A stretch of 17,209 nucleotides of DNA from assembly GCA_900756555.1 (NCBI GenBank), contig CAAEKP010000028.1, forward strand, positions 1-17,209, written 5' to 3'. The stretch comes from Peptococcaceae bacterium. GTDB lineage: Bacteria > Bacillota > Peptococcia > Peptococcales > Peptococcaceae. Position 1 is the first letter of the stretch. Every line of letters starts with the position of its first letter. The notes below the pieces were generated by a model. It saw only the letters and a program-made list of their open reading frames with translations. It made no database searches and was not told the DNA's origin. Both the position numbers and the translations under genes were made by a program. This document shows positions 1 to 6,610 of this stretch, piece by piece.

Positions 1-76
1 TGAAGCTTTCGGCATCAAAGTTATCCCAACTTATGACGAAAACGGTGCTACCGCTGACATCCTGTTCAACCTGTAA
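1..76 (+). CDS. 3' end of a large stalk-domain (copper amine oxidase N-like) surface protein, partial
   Basis: The frame starting at base 2 is open to a TAA at 74-76 and encodes 24 residues, including EAFGIKVIPTYDENG and ending ADILFNL. This is residue for residue the C-terminus of the 782-aa protein encoded at 14809-17157. The DNA differs at only three third-codon positions, and the match continues six bases past the stop. The gene is therefore a close paralogue of that surface protein in the opposite orientation, ending in the second of two tandem stalk repeats. Its start and ectodomain lie outside the window. The family is secreted and probably surface-associated; the exact function is unknown. 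Confidence 0.9.
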   Translation, partial: EAFGIKVIPTYDENGATADILFNL

Positions 77-117
77 TCGGTAAGATTATTCTCAGTTGAA
101 TAAATGTTAAATTAACA

Positions 118-147
118 GGGCTCCTCTTATGAGGGGCTTTGTTTTTT
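118..147 (+). terminator. Rho-independent terminator of the left-edge surface-protein gene
   Basis: A 7-bp stem (120-126 with 131-137, one G-T pair) closes a TTAT loop and is followed by a T-rich tract TTTGTTTTTT. It lies about 40 bases after the stop at 76, as expected for the end of that transcript. Confidence 0.85.
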
Positions 148-281
148 GCGTTCTGACATATTTACCGAAATAGGGTACTGTATCTTTGCAGAAAGTCCAC
201 CTCTAGATGGACAATTTCTGTATACTGTCCTAATCGTGGCAGACGAAGTCTGACAAAGATGGACAGGAAAAGAAATGTCCA

Positions 282-407
282 GAGTAGCGTGTGGACGGTG
301 CAAAGTATGCAGATACCCGACTATAACGGATAGGCAAAGTATAACAGGCTCATACCTATATATATTGGCGTACCGCCAACGGCGGTGTGTGGTCACACCG
401 CCCTACG
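282..407. repeat. Copy B of a diverged intergenic repeat, with a GC-rich palindrome
   Basis: The unit begins GAGTAGCGTGTGGACGGTGC, contains ACAGGCTCATACC and a TATATATATTGGC stretch, and ends with a GC-rich palindrome. It aligns with 470-570 in the same order. Relative to that copy it has an extra segment around 305-340 that repeats a GCAAAGTAT word. Confidence 0.6.
372..402. repeat. Two mutually exclusive GC-rich hairpins, REP-like
   Basis: GGCGGTGTG (381-389) pairs perfectly with CACACCGCC (394-402) across a four-base loop. The same GGCGGT can instead pair with ACCGCC at 372-377 across a three-base loop. The palindrome followed by CTACG resembles the GTAGGGCGG-type intergenic repeats common in gut Firmicutes genomes; that resemblance is from memory only. 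Confidence 0.6.
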
Positions 408-469
408 AATTAACGGGGCAAAGGTAGTTCCATAGCACAGCACCTGAACGAGGGCAGGACAACAGGCAT

Positions 470-570
470 TCTCTTGAATAGTGTGTGAACGTTGCAAAAT
501 GCGACAGGCTCATGCTTACATAAATATTGCCTCTATGCGTCAACGGTGCGTCACTAGCGCGGTACGCTAC
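470..570. repeat. Copy A of the diverged intergenic repeat
   Basis: It begins GAATAGTGTGTGAACGTTGC, then ACAGGCTCATGC, then ATAAATATTGCC, then a GC-rich segment ending CGGTACGCTAC. The same order of blocks occurs in copy B at 282-407. The GC-rich palindrome of copy B is largely decayed here. Confidence 0.55.
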
Positions 571-647
571 AACCTCTCAGAACAAATTGCACGCCTGTGC
601 CAATGAATCAGTTGATATCGTTGACACAGGCGGCTGGTTAATCTAAG

Positions 648-911
648 TTACGCAATGTCCTGTTTTGCCTTCTCAAATTCTACTTTTAGCTCTGCAAGAA
701 ATTGCATTGGATCCTCGCAGCAGTAAATCAGAAAAAGAGCCAATGTAAGCGCACTGCAACAAGCGTTTCCATGGTCGAGTTCAATGTAAGAACGCTCCTC
801 CATAATTAATTTTCTGGACATTTGCGCCTGTGTTAAATGCAGCTTCGCTCTTGATTTGATAAGTTTTAACCAAAAGAATTTTTTCAGAATGTTGTTATAA
901 TGTTTTCTCAT
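648..911 (-). CDS. Small Cro/C1 (XRE)-type helix-turn-helix protein, left copy
   Basis: The 87-aa product begins MRKHYNNILKKFF. Residues of roughly 17-50 fit an XRE-type helix-turn-helix: IKSRAKLHL, then TQAQMSRKL, then a recognition helix around MEERSYIELDHG. A C-terminal helix follows (FLAELKVEFEKAKQDI). A longer frame opens at 998, but its extra 29 residues overlap the upstream palindromes, so I chose the ATG at 909-911. The ribosome site there is weak (AGCAGG). The family binds DNA, and this protein probably regulates itself or the divergent gene at 1110. Against the copy at 6288-6551 it differs by two residues, with 11 further silent changes, which indicates selection on the protein. Target unknown. 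Confidence 0.85.
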   Translation of the reverse strand: MRKHYNNILKKFFWLKLIKSRAKLHLTQAQMSRKLIMEERSYIELDHGNACCSALTLALFLIYCCEDPMQFLAELKVEFEKAKQDIA

Positions 912-925
912 AATAAGTCGCCTGC

Positions 926-984
926 TTTCATTAGGATTTACTAAAATTCTAATGAAATTCTGCGCTGTACACCATGAGGTGTAC
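926..984 (-). promoter_or_regulatory. Paired palindromes upstream of the left HTH gene, candidate operator
   Basis: TTTCATTAG (926-934) and CTAATGAAA (949-957) form a perfect 9-bp inverted repeat with a 14-base spacer. GTACACC and GGTGTAC (967-984) form a perfect 7-bp inverted repeat with a 4-base spacer. Both are identical in the right copy. They lie in the gap between the HTH gene and the divergent gene at 1110, so binding there could control either. Confidence 0.5.
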
Positions 985-1043
985 CACAGGAAAAGCATTT
1001 AAATTCCTTGCGTTGAAATACCACAAATCCCCAGCATACAAAC

Positions 1044-1074
1044 TAGACACAAATTCCTTATTTTATGCTATAAT
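1044..1074 (+). promoter_or_regulatory. Extended -10 promoter for the gene at 1110
   Basis: TATAAT at 1069-1074 is preceded by TGC, an extended -10 signature. A poor -35-like TAGACA lies at 1044-1049 with a 19-base spacer. It is just inside the left inverted repeat, about 35 bases before the start codon. The right-hand gene at 5617-6084 has a similar TGG-TATAAT promoter. Confidence 0.65.
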
Positions 1075-1109
1075 AAACACAGAATCGCAATATTATGGGA
1101 GGTTTGTCT

Positions 1110-2513
1110 ATGAAAAAAATTGCAGTGGCGATGCTTTCGCTTGGTCTGCTGGCAGGTAGTTGCACAGCGGCTATGGCAGCGGAGCCAGAGGTATACTATA
1201 ATGGTCAGCCATTGACCCTGCATCAGCCTGCTATCGTGCAGGAAGGACGCACGCTGCTGGCGCTGCGTGACATGGCGGAGCAGATGAATGTGGAAGTGCA
1301 GTGGGATAATGCCACCCGGTTAGCCACCATTAATTACAAAGAAAAAAATATCACTTTGCAGCCTGATTTACAGCGTGTGCTGATTGATGGACAGGCTCAG
1401 CAGATTGACGTAGGGCCGCAAATTATTGATGATCGCATTTATCTGCCCGTGCGTTATCTGTTTGAGATGCTGGATGCCGATGTTTTCTATCGCAGTTACG
1501 AAGACGGTAAGACAGTTGTTTCTGTTAACTCTAAGGACTCCTACATCAACTTTGTGACAACTACAGGCCGTCAGACCAGAGCAGTGCGTACCGTGGAGGG
1601 CAACGCCAGCAATCCAGTAATAATGACCCACGATGGCAATGTGCTGGAACTGGTGTCGGATCGCGGCAATATCAGTTTGTACCGTACCACACAAACCCTG
1701 AGCCGCATGGAGCAAAAAACAGAAGATGCTATTTTCCATAATCGGGTGACAGATATTCTGGAGCTGAACGGGCAGTATTACGCTGTGCTGGATACCGCAC
1801 AGTCTGCCCGTTATGTGGGCAATGGCTATTACCCGGAAGGTACTGCTATTTTGAAAGAGATTCATACACCACAGGGTGATTTTGCTTTTTATGAAAGTGA
1901 AGCGGCGTTAGATACACTGGCCCTAGAAAGCAACGATGGCTTTGGTACGAATGTGGTGAAAGGCTATATGCTGGATATTTCCGGCAGCAATACAATCATC
2001 CGCGACACAAGCTACGCTGTGAATGACAGCAAAGGCTACGGCTTCTTAACAGACGGGCAGTTATTGCAGATTGCTAATTTGCCTGGCGAAGGGTTTCAGG
2101 TAGTGGGATGCAACACTATCAGCGATACCATGCAGGATGGCAAATTATTTGCGCAAGGTGGCGATTTTTACGCTATTGGCTCTGACACTGCTGCCAACGG
2201 CAAGCAGGAGATTTTTGTGACATCATACACCAAACAGGGGCTGAAAGCCAACTCCTATGTGCCAGTAAGTAGCTTCAGCGACGCAGAAACCTATCGCTAT
2301 CTGAACATTGTGGACAGCGCACAAATTGATGATAACGCTTACCTGTTGCTGCAAACCAATACCAGCCGATATCTGGTTTGCTACGATTTGGTACAGCACA
2401 CATTTACCGCGGAAAAACTGAATCAGCCCTATGAAAAATTTGTGCAGGCCAAAGGAAGCTGGCAGTTGTTCTACTGTGATGATGAGTATTATCATTTCTT
2501 GCAGGTGCGCTAA
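1110..2513 (+). CDS. Secreted stalk-domain (copper amine oxidase N-like) protein with a large C-terminal domain of unknown function
   Basis: The 467-aa protein starts at the ATG at 1110, seven bases after GGGAGG (1097-1102). An in-frame ATG at 1095 overlaps that ribosome site and is rejected. Residues 1-23 are a signal peptide with a likely cleavage at AMA-A; the LLAGSC stretch is not a canonical lipobox. Residues of about 25-145 are a copper-amine-oxidase-N-like stalk domain with two half repeats (VYYNGQPL, GRTLLALRDMAE, DDRIYLPVRYLFE). In this family the domain is a structural module, not the enzyme. The remaining 320 residues are rich in short beta strands with YG, GFL and YYHFL-type motifs, perhaps a propeller; I do not recognise a named family. 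The next gene, 69 bases downstream, is a paralogue over its whole length. Confidence 0.9.
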   Translation: MKKIAVAMLSLGLLAGSCTAAMAAEPEVYYNGQPLTLHQPAIVQEGRTLLALRDMAEQMNVEVQWDNATRLATINYKEKNITLQPDLQRVLIDGQAQQIDVGPQIIDDRIYLPVRYLFEMLDADVFYRSYEDGKTVVSVNSKDSYINFVTTTGRQTRAVRTVEGNASNPVIMTHDGNVLELVSDRGNISLYRTTQTLSRMEQKTEDAIFHNRVTDILELNGQYYAVLDTAQSARYVGNGYYPEGTAILKEIHTPQGDFAFYESEAALDTLALESNDGFGTNVVKGYMLDISGSNTIIRDTSYAVNDSKGYGFLTDGQLLQIANLPGEGFQVVGCNTISDTMQDGKLFAQGGDFYAIGSDTAANGKQEIFVTSYTKQGLKANSYVPVSSFSDAETYRYLNIVDSAQIDDNAYLLLQTNTSRYLVCYDLVQHTFTAEKLNQPYEKFVQAKGSWQLFYCDDEYYHFLQVR

Positions 2514-2582
2514 GCGCCCGCAGCGAATTTAATAATAGATTGCTTTTATCTGACAACTTGTTAAACCAAGGGAGGTTATTTT

Positions 2583-4064
2583 ATGAAAGCTTTAAAAGTA
2601 TTGGCCGCTACGGCTGCTATGGGCACACTGCTGGCTACTCCGGCATTGGCTGACGTATCTACCGACATCTACTACAACGGCGAATTGCTGAACACCACTC
2701 AGCCTGTGGTGAACGTGGACGGCCGCGTATTGTTGGCATTCCGCGATTTATTTGAAAATCTGGACGGCGAGGTAAGCTGGAGCGATGAATATCGCATGGC
2801 TTCCGTTACTTATGGCAAAAATACCATTAATCTGTTTCCAGACACTGGCGCTGTGCAGGTGAACGGTGTACCGCAATCACTGGCAGTTGGTCCGCAGATT
2901 ATTAACGACAGAGTATATCTGCCATTGCGTTTTGTGTCACAGTCGTTGGGCAGCACGGTGGATTACACCAAAGGGCCAAATGACACCGGCATCATTAAAA
3001 TCAACACCATCGACTCTGTGCAGAACTTTGTGCAGAAAGACGGCAACATTACCAAAATTCTGCGCACCACCACTGCGCCAGCCGGCACCGTGCAGCCAAC
3101 AGAAGCAACTCAGGCAGCTTATCGGAACTGGCAGAACAATAACGATGCCTACTTTATGGATGACCATGGAAATCTGGTAGAGCTGCAGAGCTACGACCAG
3201 AAAATTCAGGTGAATGTGATTGATTTGAATAATGCGAAAGTGGACAGCAAAACCTATGATACTGGCATTTTGTATCCTGCGTTGACCAGCGTACAGAAAG
3301 ACGGCAAAGAGTATACCGTTGGCATCAACGAAGCTTCGTCCACCCGTTATGCAGGCGTGGGCAAACCAACTGGCAATAATTATGATTTGATTCTGGAAAC
3401 CGAACAGGGGGACGTTGCCCTGTATAATGGACGGGATAACAGCAATGTATTCCGCTTTGATGCATCAGCCGATACGGGCTATGTCACCACCGCGGGCACC
3501 ACTGGCAAAGTGCTGGACTTAGCGCAGCGTTTAGCTGGTGCAGAGCAGACCTCCTACGCAGTGGCAGGCGGCAATTATGGCTTCCTGATGGACGGTCACC
3601 TGTTAATTCTGAATAACAATGACGAAATAGCAGAAGACATTATACTGACCCGCACCGCTGGCGACAGCCGTATCTTTGCCTATGGCGATCAGTTCATTGC
3701 GATAGCTGTGGAAGAAGGTATGCGTCATCCAGAAATTTATGCTACTGTGTATAATGCAGATGGCAGCATTGACAGCGGCTTCCACAATGTGAGCAATCTG
3801 TCCAAAGTGGCTGACGGCGACACTTTCTATGAATACAGCAACTTAAAAATCAATGATATGGTACAGTATGGCAGCAAAATTTATATGCTGGCTAAAACCG
3901 ATATGGATTACTATGTGGTGATTTACGATGCCCGCACCAACACCAGCAGCAAAGAAATGCTGAGTATTAAAGAAAAAAATTATGACGGCTTCATTTACAC
4001 TATGGATGATGTAAAATTATTTGCCGCCGATGATAATTATTTCTATCTGCGTGATGTAGAATAA
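2583..4064 (+). CDS. Secreted stalk-domain protein, full-length paralogue of the upstream gene
   Basis: The 493-aa protein starts at the ATG at 2583 after a strong AGGGAGG site (2569-2575). Its signal peptide probably ends at ALA-D, residue 23. The stalk domain covers about residues 26-145 (IYYNGELL, GRVLLAFRDLFE, NDRVYLPLRFVSQ). The C-terminal 340 residues align in outline with the upstream protein: NFV after the stalk, a DDHGNLVEL or THDGNVLEL block, TRYAG or ARYVG, YGFLMDGHLLIL or YGFLTDGQLLQI, and an end with YFYLRD or YYHFLQ. I see no catalytic motif. It is probably co-transcribed with the upstream gene, since no terminator lies between them, and it ends at a clear terminator. Likely extracytoplasmic; function unknown. 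Confidence 0.9.
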   Translation: MKALKVLAATAAMGTLLATPALADVSTDIYYNGELLNTTQPVVNVDGRVLLAFRDLFENLDGEVSWSDEYRMASVTYGKNTINLFPDTGAVQVNGVPQSLAVGPQIINDRVYLPLRFVSQSLGSTVDYTKGPNDTGIIKINTIDSVQNFVQKDGNITKILRTTTAPAGTVQPTEATQAAYRNWQNNNDAYFMDDHGNLVELQSYDQKIQVNVIDLNNAKVDSKTYDTGILYPALTSVQKDGKEYTVGINEASSTRYAGVGKPTGNNYDLILETEQGDVALYNGRDNSNVFRFDASADTGYVTTAGTTGKVLDLAQRLAGAEQTSYAVAGGNYGFLMDGHLLILNNNDEIAEDIILTRTAGDSRIFAYGDQFIAIAVEEGMRHPEIYATVYNADGSIDSGFHNVSNLSKVADGDTFYEYSNLKINDMVQYGSKIYMLAKTDMDYYVVIYDARTNTSSKEMLSIKEKNYDGFIYTMDDVKLFAADDNYFYLRDVE

Positions 4065-4068
4065 TTAC

Positions 4069-4088
4069 ACGCCAAATAACGCCAAATA
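4069..4088 (+). repeat. 10-bp tandem duplication ACGCCAAATA
   Basis: Two exact copies (4069-4078, 4079-4088) lie between the stop codon at 4064 and the terminator. It looks like a slippage product; no function is claimed. Confidence 0.8.
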
Positions 4089-4093
4089 ACCAC

Positions 4094-4128
4094 AAAAAAC
4101 CTCCCTGTCCGCGACAAGGAGGTTTTTT
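4094..4128. terminator. Bidirectional terminator between convergent genes
   Basis: AAAAAACCTCC (4094-4104) pairs perfectly with GGAGGTTTTTT (4118-4128), and TGTC and GACA inside extend the stem after one mismatch. Because the arms begin in an A run and end in a T run, it can serve both the + strand stalk genes ending at 4064 and the minus-strand TolC-like gene ending at 4173. Confidence 0.95.
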
Positions 4129-4172
4129 AATGCGTATTTTTAATTAGTTGTTTGTTCTTATCTGTTGAATGA

Positions 4173-5495
4173 TTATTTCAGCGCGCCAACATCTACGCCT
4201 TTTTCAGCAGCGTAATATTTCTGCCAGTCTAAATAGAACTGATAGCCGTTTTGCATATTGGTCAGTTCCGCCTGTGCCAGTGCCAGTTCAGCCTGACGCA
4301 GCTGCATTTCAGAAATCATACCCAATTCGTATTTTTTCTGAGTATATTCAAAGTTTTTCTTTTCTGTTACATATTTCTGACGGCTCACTTTATACGCTTC
4401 ACCGTCACTATTAATTTTAGCTAACATGGCTTTTAAATCATCAGCAATGACTTGTTTCTGGTTTTTGATTTCCTGATTTTTGGCTTCTACATCGTAATCA
4501 ATTTTTTGGCGTTCATCACTGCCCATGTCATTGTCCACGGAATCTTTTAAGTCAGCCTTATCCCGTTCCAATGTTTTCAGTTTATAGTTGTTGTCAGTAA
4601 ATTTATCAATCAACGCTTCTGTGTAAGCTGGGGCTGGGTCAATAGCCACTGGCAGATTCATTGGCACCACTTCCAGCGGATTGCCGGCATTGCGGCCAAT
4701 CAGAATGTTGATATTACGTTTTACCACACTCAGGGTTTCTTTGGTATCTTCTAAGGTTTTTTCTGCTTCTTTTTTAGCTGCCTTCTGTTTTTCAATATCA
4801 GTGGAGATATTCATCCCCAGTTTGCCCTGCAATTCAGCAATTTTTACGCCTTTATCGGCCAGAGCAATCTGGTCTTCCAGTAAGTCGATAGACGCCTCCA
4901 GCTGTGCTACGCTCAGTGACAGAGATGCCGCAGTGTAACGCATCTGCGTTTCCAGGTCTTTCATCGTTTTGTTCAAATCATCTTTATTGTTCTTCATATC
5001 GTCCAAAGAGTCATTGATTTGGTCGATACCGGCTAAAGCACTATCCAAACCAGCCTGTGCTTGCGATGCCATAGATTGATCAGCTATCATAGCATCTTTA
5101 AGATCATTCAATAAAAGTTGATATTTAACATTGTTTTCCAGTTCATCTTCGGTTCCTGTATAGTTTTTGAGGAACTCATCAACTTTGGCCTGAGCAATAG
5201 CGGTATTGCTCATACCCGACCCACCCATAGAGTTAATCTGATTTTCTACGCTGTGGCGTTCATTACGCGCCATCTGTTCGCCCAAATCCAGCTGTTTCAT
5301 GCTAAGCTGCAATTTCTGTGTGGTATCATTGTAGATAACCGCCAAGTCCTGAATCTGGGACATGGTGAGTGTATTTTTGTTTTGTGTTTCCGCTACAATA
5401 TTGGTGGACACTGCCAATGCCGGCATAGGCACAACCGATAATCCAAAGGTTAATACCATAGTAGATGCTACTGCTTTTAATGTTTTCTTTTTCAA
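4173..5495 (-). CDS. TolC-family outer-membrane efflux channel protein
   Basis: I place the start at the TTG at 5493-5495, eight bases after GAAAGGA. The ATG at 5502-5504 abuts that site and ATGs further upstream run into the operator. The 440-aa product then begins with KKKTLKAVAS and a signal peptide ending at ALA-V, about residue 28. The mature part is almost wholly alpha-helical and coiled-coil (repeated LEDTKETL, LERDKADL and KNQEIKNQK stretches). It has the late TolC-type segment YTQKKYELGMISEMQLRQAE followed by a helix and YYAAEKG. TolC-family proteins form trimeric channels across the outer membrane and periplasm for export. No partner pump is adjacent in its transcript. It is paralogous to the TolC-like gene at 10254-11795, so it may be a general or alternate exit duct. 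Confidence 0.85.
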   Translation of the reverse strand: MKKKTLKAVASTMVLTFGLSVVPMPALAVSTNIVAETQNKNTLTMSQIQDLAVIYNDTTQKLQLSMKQLDLGEQMARNERHSVENQINSMGGSGMSNTAIAQAKVDEFLKNYTGTEDELENNVKYQLLLNDLKDAMIADQSMASQAQAGLDSALAGIDQINDSLDDMKNNKDDLNKTMKDLETQMRYTAASLSLSVAQLEASIDLLEDQIALADKGVKIAELQGKLGMNISTDIEKQKAAKKEAEKTLEDTKETLSVVKRNINILIGRNAGNPLEVVPMNLPVAIDPAPAYTEALIDKFTDNNYKLKTLERDKADLKDSVDNDMGSDERQKIDYDVEAKNQEIKNQKQVIADDLKAMLAKINSDGEAYKVSRQKYVTEKKNFEYTQKKYELGMISEMQLRQAELALAQAELTNMQNGYQFYLDWQKYYAAEKGVDVGALK

Positions 5496-5514
5496 AAAAA
5501 TCATCCTTTCAAAT

Positions 5515-5532
5515 ATTGACTGAGCAGTCAAT
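5515..5532. promoter_or_regulatory. TetR-type palindromic operator for the TolC-like gene
   Basis: ATTGACTG and CAGTCAAT are perfect 8-base arms around a two-base AG centre. The site lies between the predicted -10 and the ribosome site of the TolC-like gene, where a bound repressor would block initiation. Its size and spacing resemble operators of AcrR/TetR-family repressors of efflux genes, but no such regulator is encoded in this window. Confidence 0.7.
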
Positions 5533-5540
5533 CCCTCTAT

Positions 5541-5568
5541 TAAATAGGATAGCATACTCTACCGTCAA
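5541..5568 (-). promoter_or_regulatory. Promoter of the TolC-like gene
   Basis: On the minus strand, TTGACG (5563-5568) is followed after 16 bases by TATTTA (5541-5546). The transcription start would fall at the edge of the palindromic operator at 5515-5532, a repressible arrangement. Confidence 0.6.
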
Positions 5569-5616
5569 TTTCAACGAACAGATGTTAAGAAAATGTTGAG
5601 ATTTTACGCCATCCTA

Positions 5617-6084
5617 CTAGCGCACATGATAGATTAAACGATACACGTTATCCCGTCCATAATCCACCAGTTCTAACCGACCTCCCAGGCAGGTTGCCAT
5701 CAAATCAGCAGGGATATATAAGCGGTCATTCATAAAGGTACCCACACTGACAATGCCTTCTGCATTACCGTTATCTGCTGCATTGTTGTCAGCCTGAATC
5801 GTGATATCCGCCCAGTTGCCATTAGGGAAAGTCAGCTTCACCTGATTCAGCGTTCCGTCATACAGCACTGTGCCGCCAAAAGCTTCTGCCACATCACGCA
5901 CCGGCACTAAAATCACCCCATCTTTGCTGATGCCGGCCACATCATGCATCACTACATCAGTTCCATCCACTGTGGCGACAGGGTTGCCCAAATCAATCAT
6001 CATCGTCTCTGCCAATGCTGCACTTGGCACAGTAGTCATCATAGCTCCCAGTAATAAACCGGCACATAATTTTTTCTTTAACAT
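5617..6084 (-). CDS. Small secreted protein consisting of one stalk (copper amine oxidase N-like) domain
   Basis: The 155-aa protein starts at the ATG at 6082-6084, nine bases after AAGGAG. A longer frame to 6225 runs back through the promoter into the inverted repeat and is rejected. Residues 1-25 are a signal peptide ending SAALA-E. The rest is a single stalk domain: VDGTDVVMHDVAG, then VILVPVRDVAEAFGGTVLYD, then MNDRLYIPADLMATCLGG. It has no second domain, unlike the proteins at 1110 and 2583. It is divergent from the HTH gene at 6288. The downstream TolC-like gene starts 121 bases later with its own promoter. Role unknown; possibly a periplasmic or cell-wall-associated module. Confidence 0.88.
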   Translation of the reverse strand: MLKKKLCAGLLLGAMMTTVPSAALAETMMIDLGNPVATVDGTDVVMHDVAGISKDGVILVPVRDVAEAFGGTVLYDGTLNQVKLTFPNGNWADITIQADNNAADNGNAEGIVSVGTFMNDRLYIPADLMATCLGGRLELVDYGRDNVYRLIYHVR

Positions 6085-6135
6085 AGCGTATCGCTCCTTG
6101 TATCTTTGTTGTAATTGCATTAGCTTAATAGATAT

Positions 6136-6164
6136 ATTATACCATAAAACAGGCAACTTGTCTG
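6136..6164 (-). promoter_or_regulatory. Extended -10 promoter for the small stalk-domain gene
   Basis: On the minus strand TATAAT (6136-6141) is preceded by TGG, and a -35-like CAGACA (6159-6164) lies 17 bases upstream. It sits just inside the right inverted repeat, mirroring the promoter at the left end. Confidence 0.65.
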
Positions 6165-6214
6165 GTGGGGAATACTGGAAGTTGTGCGCAAGGAATTTAA
6201 ATGCTTTTCCTGTG

Positions 6215-6273
6215 GTACACCTCATGGTGTACAGCGCAGAATTTCATTAGAATTTTAGTAAATCCTAATGAAA
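6215..6273 (+). promoter_or_regulatory. Paired palindromes upstream of the right HTH gene, candidate operator
   Basis: GTACACC and GGTGTAC (6215-6232) are followed by TTTCATTAG and CTAATGAAA (6242-6250, 6265-6273), exactly as in the left copy. A weak -10-like TAGAAT overlaps the second palindrome at 6248-6253, consistent with autoregulation, but no good -35 is present. Confidence 0.5.
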
Positions 6274-6287
6274 GCAGGCAACTTATT

Positions 6288-6551
6288 ATGAGAAAACATT
6301 ATAACAACATTCTGAAAAAATTCTTTTGGTTAAAGCTTATCAAATCAAGAGCAAAACTGCATTTGACACAGGCGCAAATGTCCAGAAAATTAATTATGGA
6401 GGAGCGCTCTTACATTGAACTTGACCATGGAAACGCTTGTTGCAGTGCACTTACCTTGGTTCTTTTTCTGATTTATTGTTGTGAGGATCCAATGCAATTT
6501 CTTGCAGAGCTAAAAGTAGAATTTGAGAAGATAAAACAGGACATTGCGTAA
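6288..6551 (+). CDS. Small Cro/C1 (XRE)-type helix-turn-helix protein, right copy
   Basis: An 87-aa near-copy of the product of 648-911, with Val for Ala in the SALTL-LFL segment and Ile for Ala near the C-terminus (EKIKQDIA). Eleven other codons differ silently. The XRE-type helix-turn-helix spans roughly residues 17-50. The start is the ATG at 6288; the extension to 6201 would code through both palindromes and is not credible. Two cysteines (NACCSALT, IYCCEDP) recur in pairs. Probably a DNA-binding regulator, divergent from the small stalk-domain gene; whether it controls that gene is inference. Confidence 0.85.
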   Translation: MRKHYNNILKKFFWLKLIKSRAKLHLTQAQMSRKLIMEERSYIELDHGNACCSALTLVLFLIYCCEDPMQFLAELKVEFEKIKQDIA

Positions 6552-6566
6552 CTTAGATTAACCAGC

Positions 6567-6607
6567 CGCCTGTGTCAACGATATCAACTGATTCATTGGC
6601 ACAGGCG
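6567..6607 (+). other. Strong hairpin closing the right inverted repeat
   Basis: CGCCTGTGTCAA (6567-6578) pairs with TTGGCACAGGCG (6596-6607), 12 pairs with one G-T wobble, around a 17-base loop. An identical hairpin closes the left copy at 592-632. It follows each HTH stop by about 15 bases. There is no T run, so it is not a standard terminator; it may protect the transcript end or mark the repeat boundary. Confidence 0.7.
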
Positions 6608-6610
6608 TGC

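Larger units (their letters stand above)
150..587. other. Gene-free, repeat- and hairpin-rich intergenic region
   Basis: No open frame here has a ribosome site or a recognisable product. The stretch holds several inverted repeats and two diverged copies of a roughly 100-125-base unit, each ending in a GC-rich segment. At 188-221 a hairpin pairs CAGAAA with TTTCTG and GTCCA with TGGAC around an eight-base loop. At 226-264 CTGTCC and GGACAG enclose a smaller CAGAC-GAA-GTCTG hairpin. This could be degenerate mobile or REP-like DNA or a structured RNA. Its strand and function cannot be decided from sequence alone. Confidence 0.6.
588..1012 (-). repeat. 425-bp inverted repeat, left copy, containing a small HTH gene
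   Basis: The reverse complement of this segment aligns without any gap to 6187-6611, with about 15 mismatches in 425 bases (roughly 96.5% identity). Homology stops abruptly at both ends: base 587 versus the complement of 6612 on the outside, and base 1013 versus the complement of 6186 on the inside. It spans a small regulator gene, its roughly 100-base upstream region with two palindromes, and a 60-base downstream region with a strong hairpin at 592-632. No transposase and no target-site duplication are visible. Confidence 0.95.

Noticed and set aside
127..396. 89-codon minus-strand open frame in the repeat-rich region
   Set aside because: No ribosome site, unnatural composition, and it runs through hairpins, repeats and the terminator of the left-edge gene.
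282..570. CRISPR array
   Set aside because: Only two diverged units of unequal length, with no regularly spaced identical repeats and no cas genes nearby.
974..1159. Open frames starting MRCTTGKAFKFLA at both repeat copies (also on the minus strand from 6225)
   Set aside because: They begin inside the inverted repeat and run through promoters into signal-peptide genes. The shared start reflects the repeated DNA, not a common protein.
1368..1865. 165-codon minus-strand open frame opposite the first stalk-domain gene
   Set aside because: It is antisense to a gene with a clear signal peptide and conserved domain, and it lacks its own ribosome site.
1110..4064. Copper amine oxidase enzymes
   Set aside because: Only the N-terminal stalk-like domain is present; there is no catalytic oxidase domain in any of the proteins.
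5870..6250. 126-codon + strand open frame opposite the small stalk-domain gene
   Set aside because: Shadow of a well-supported minus-strand gene; its composition reflects the complementary codons.
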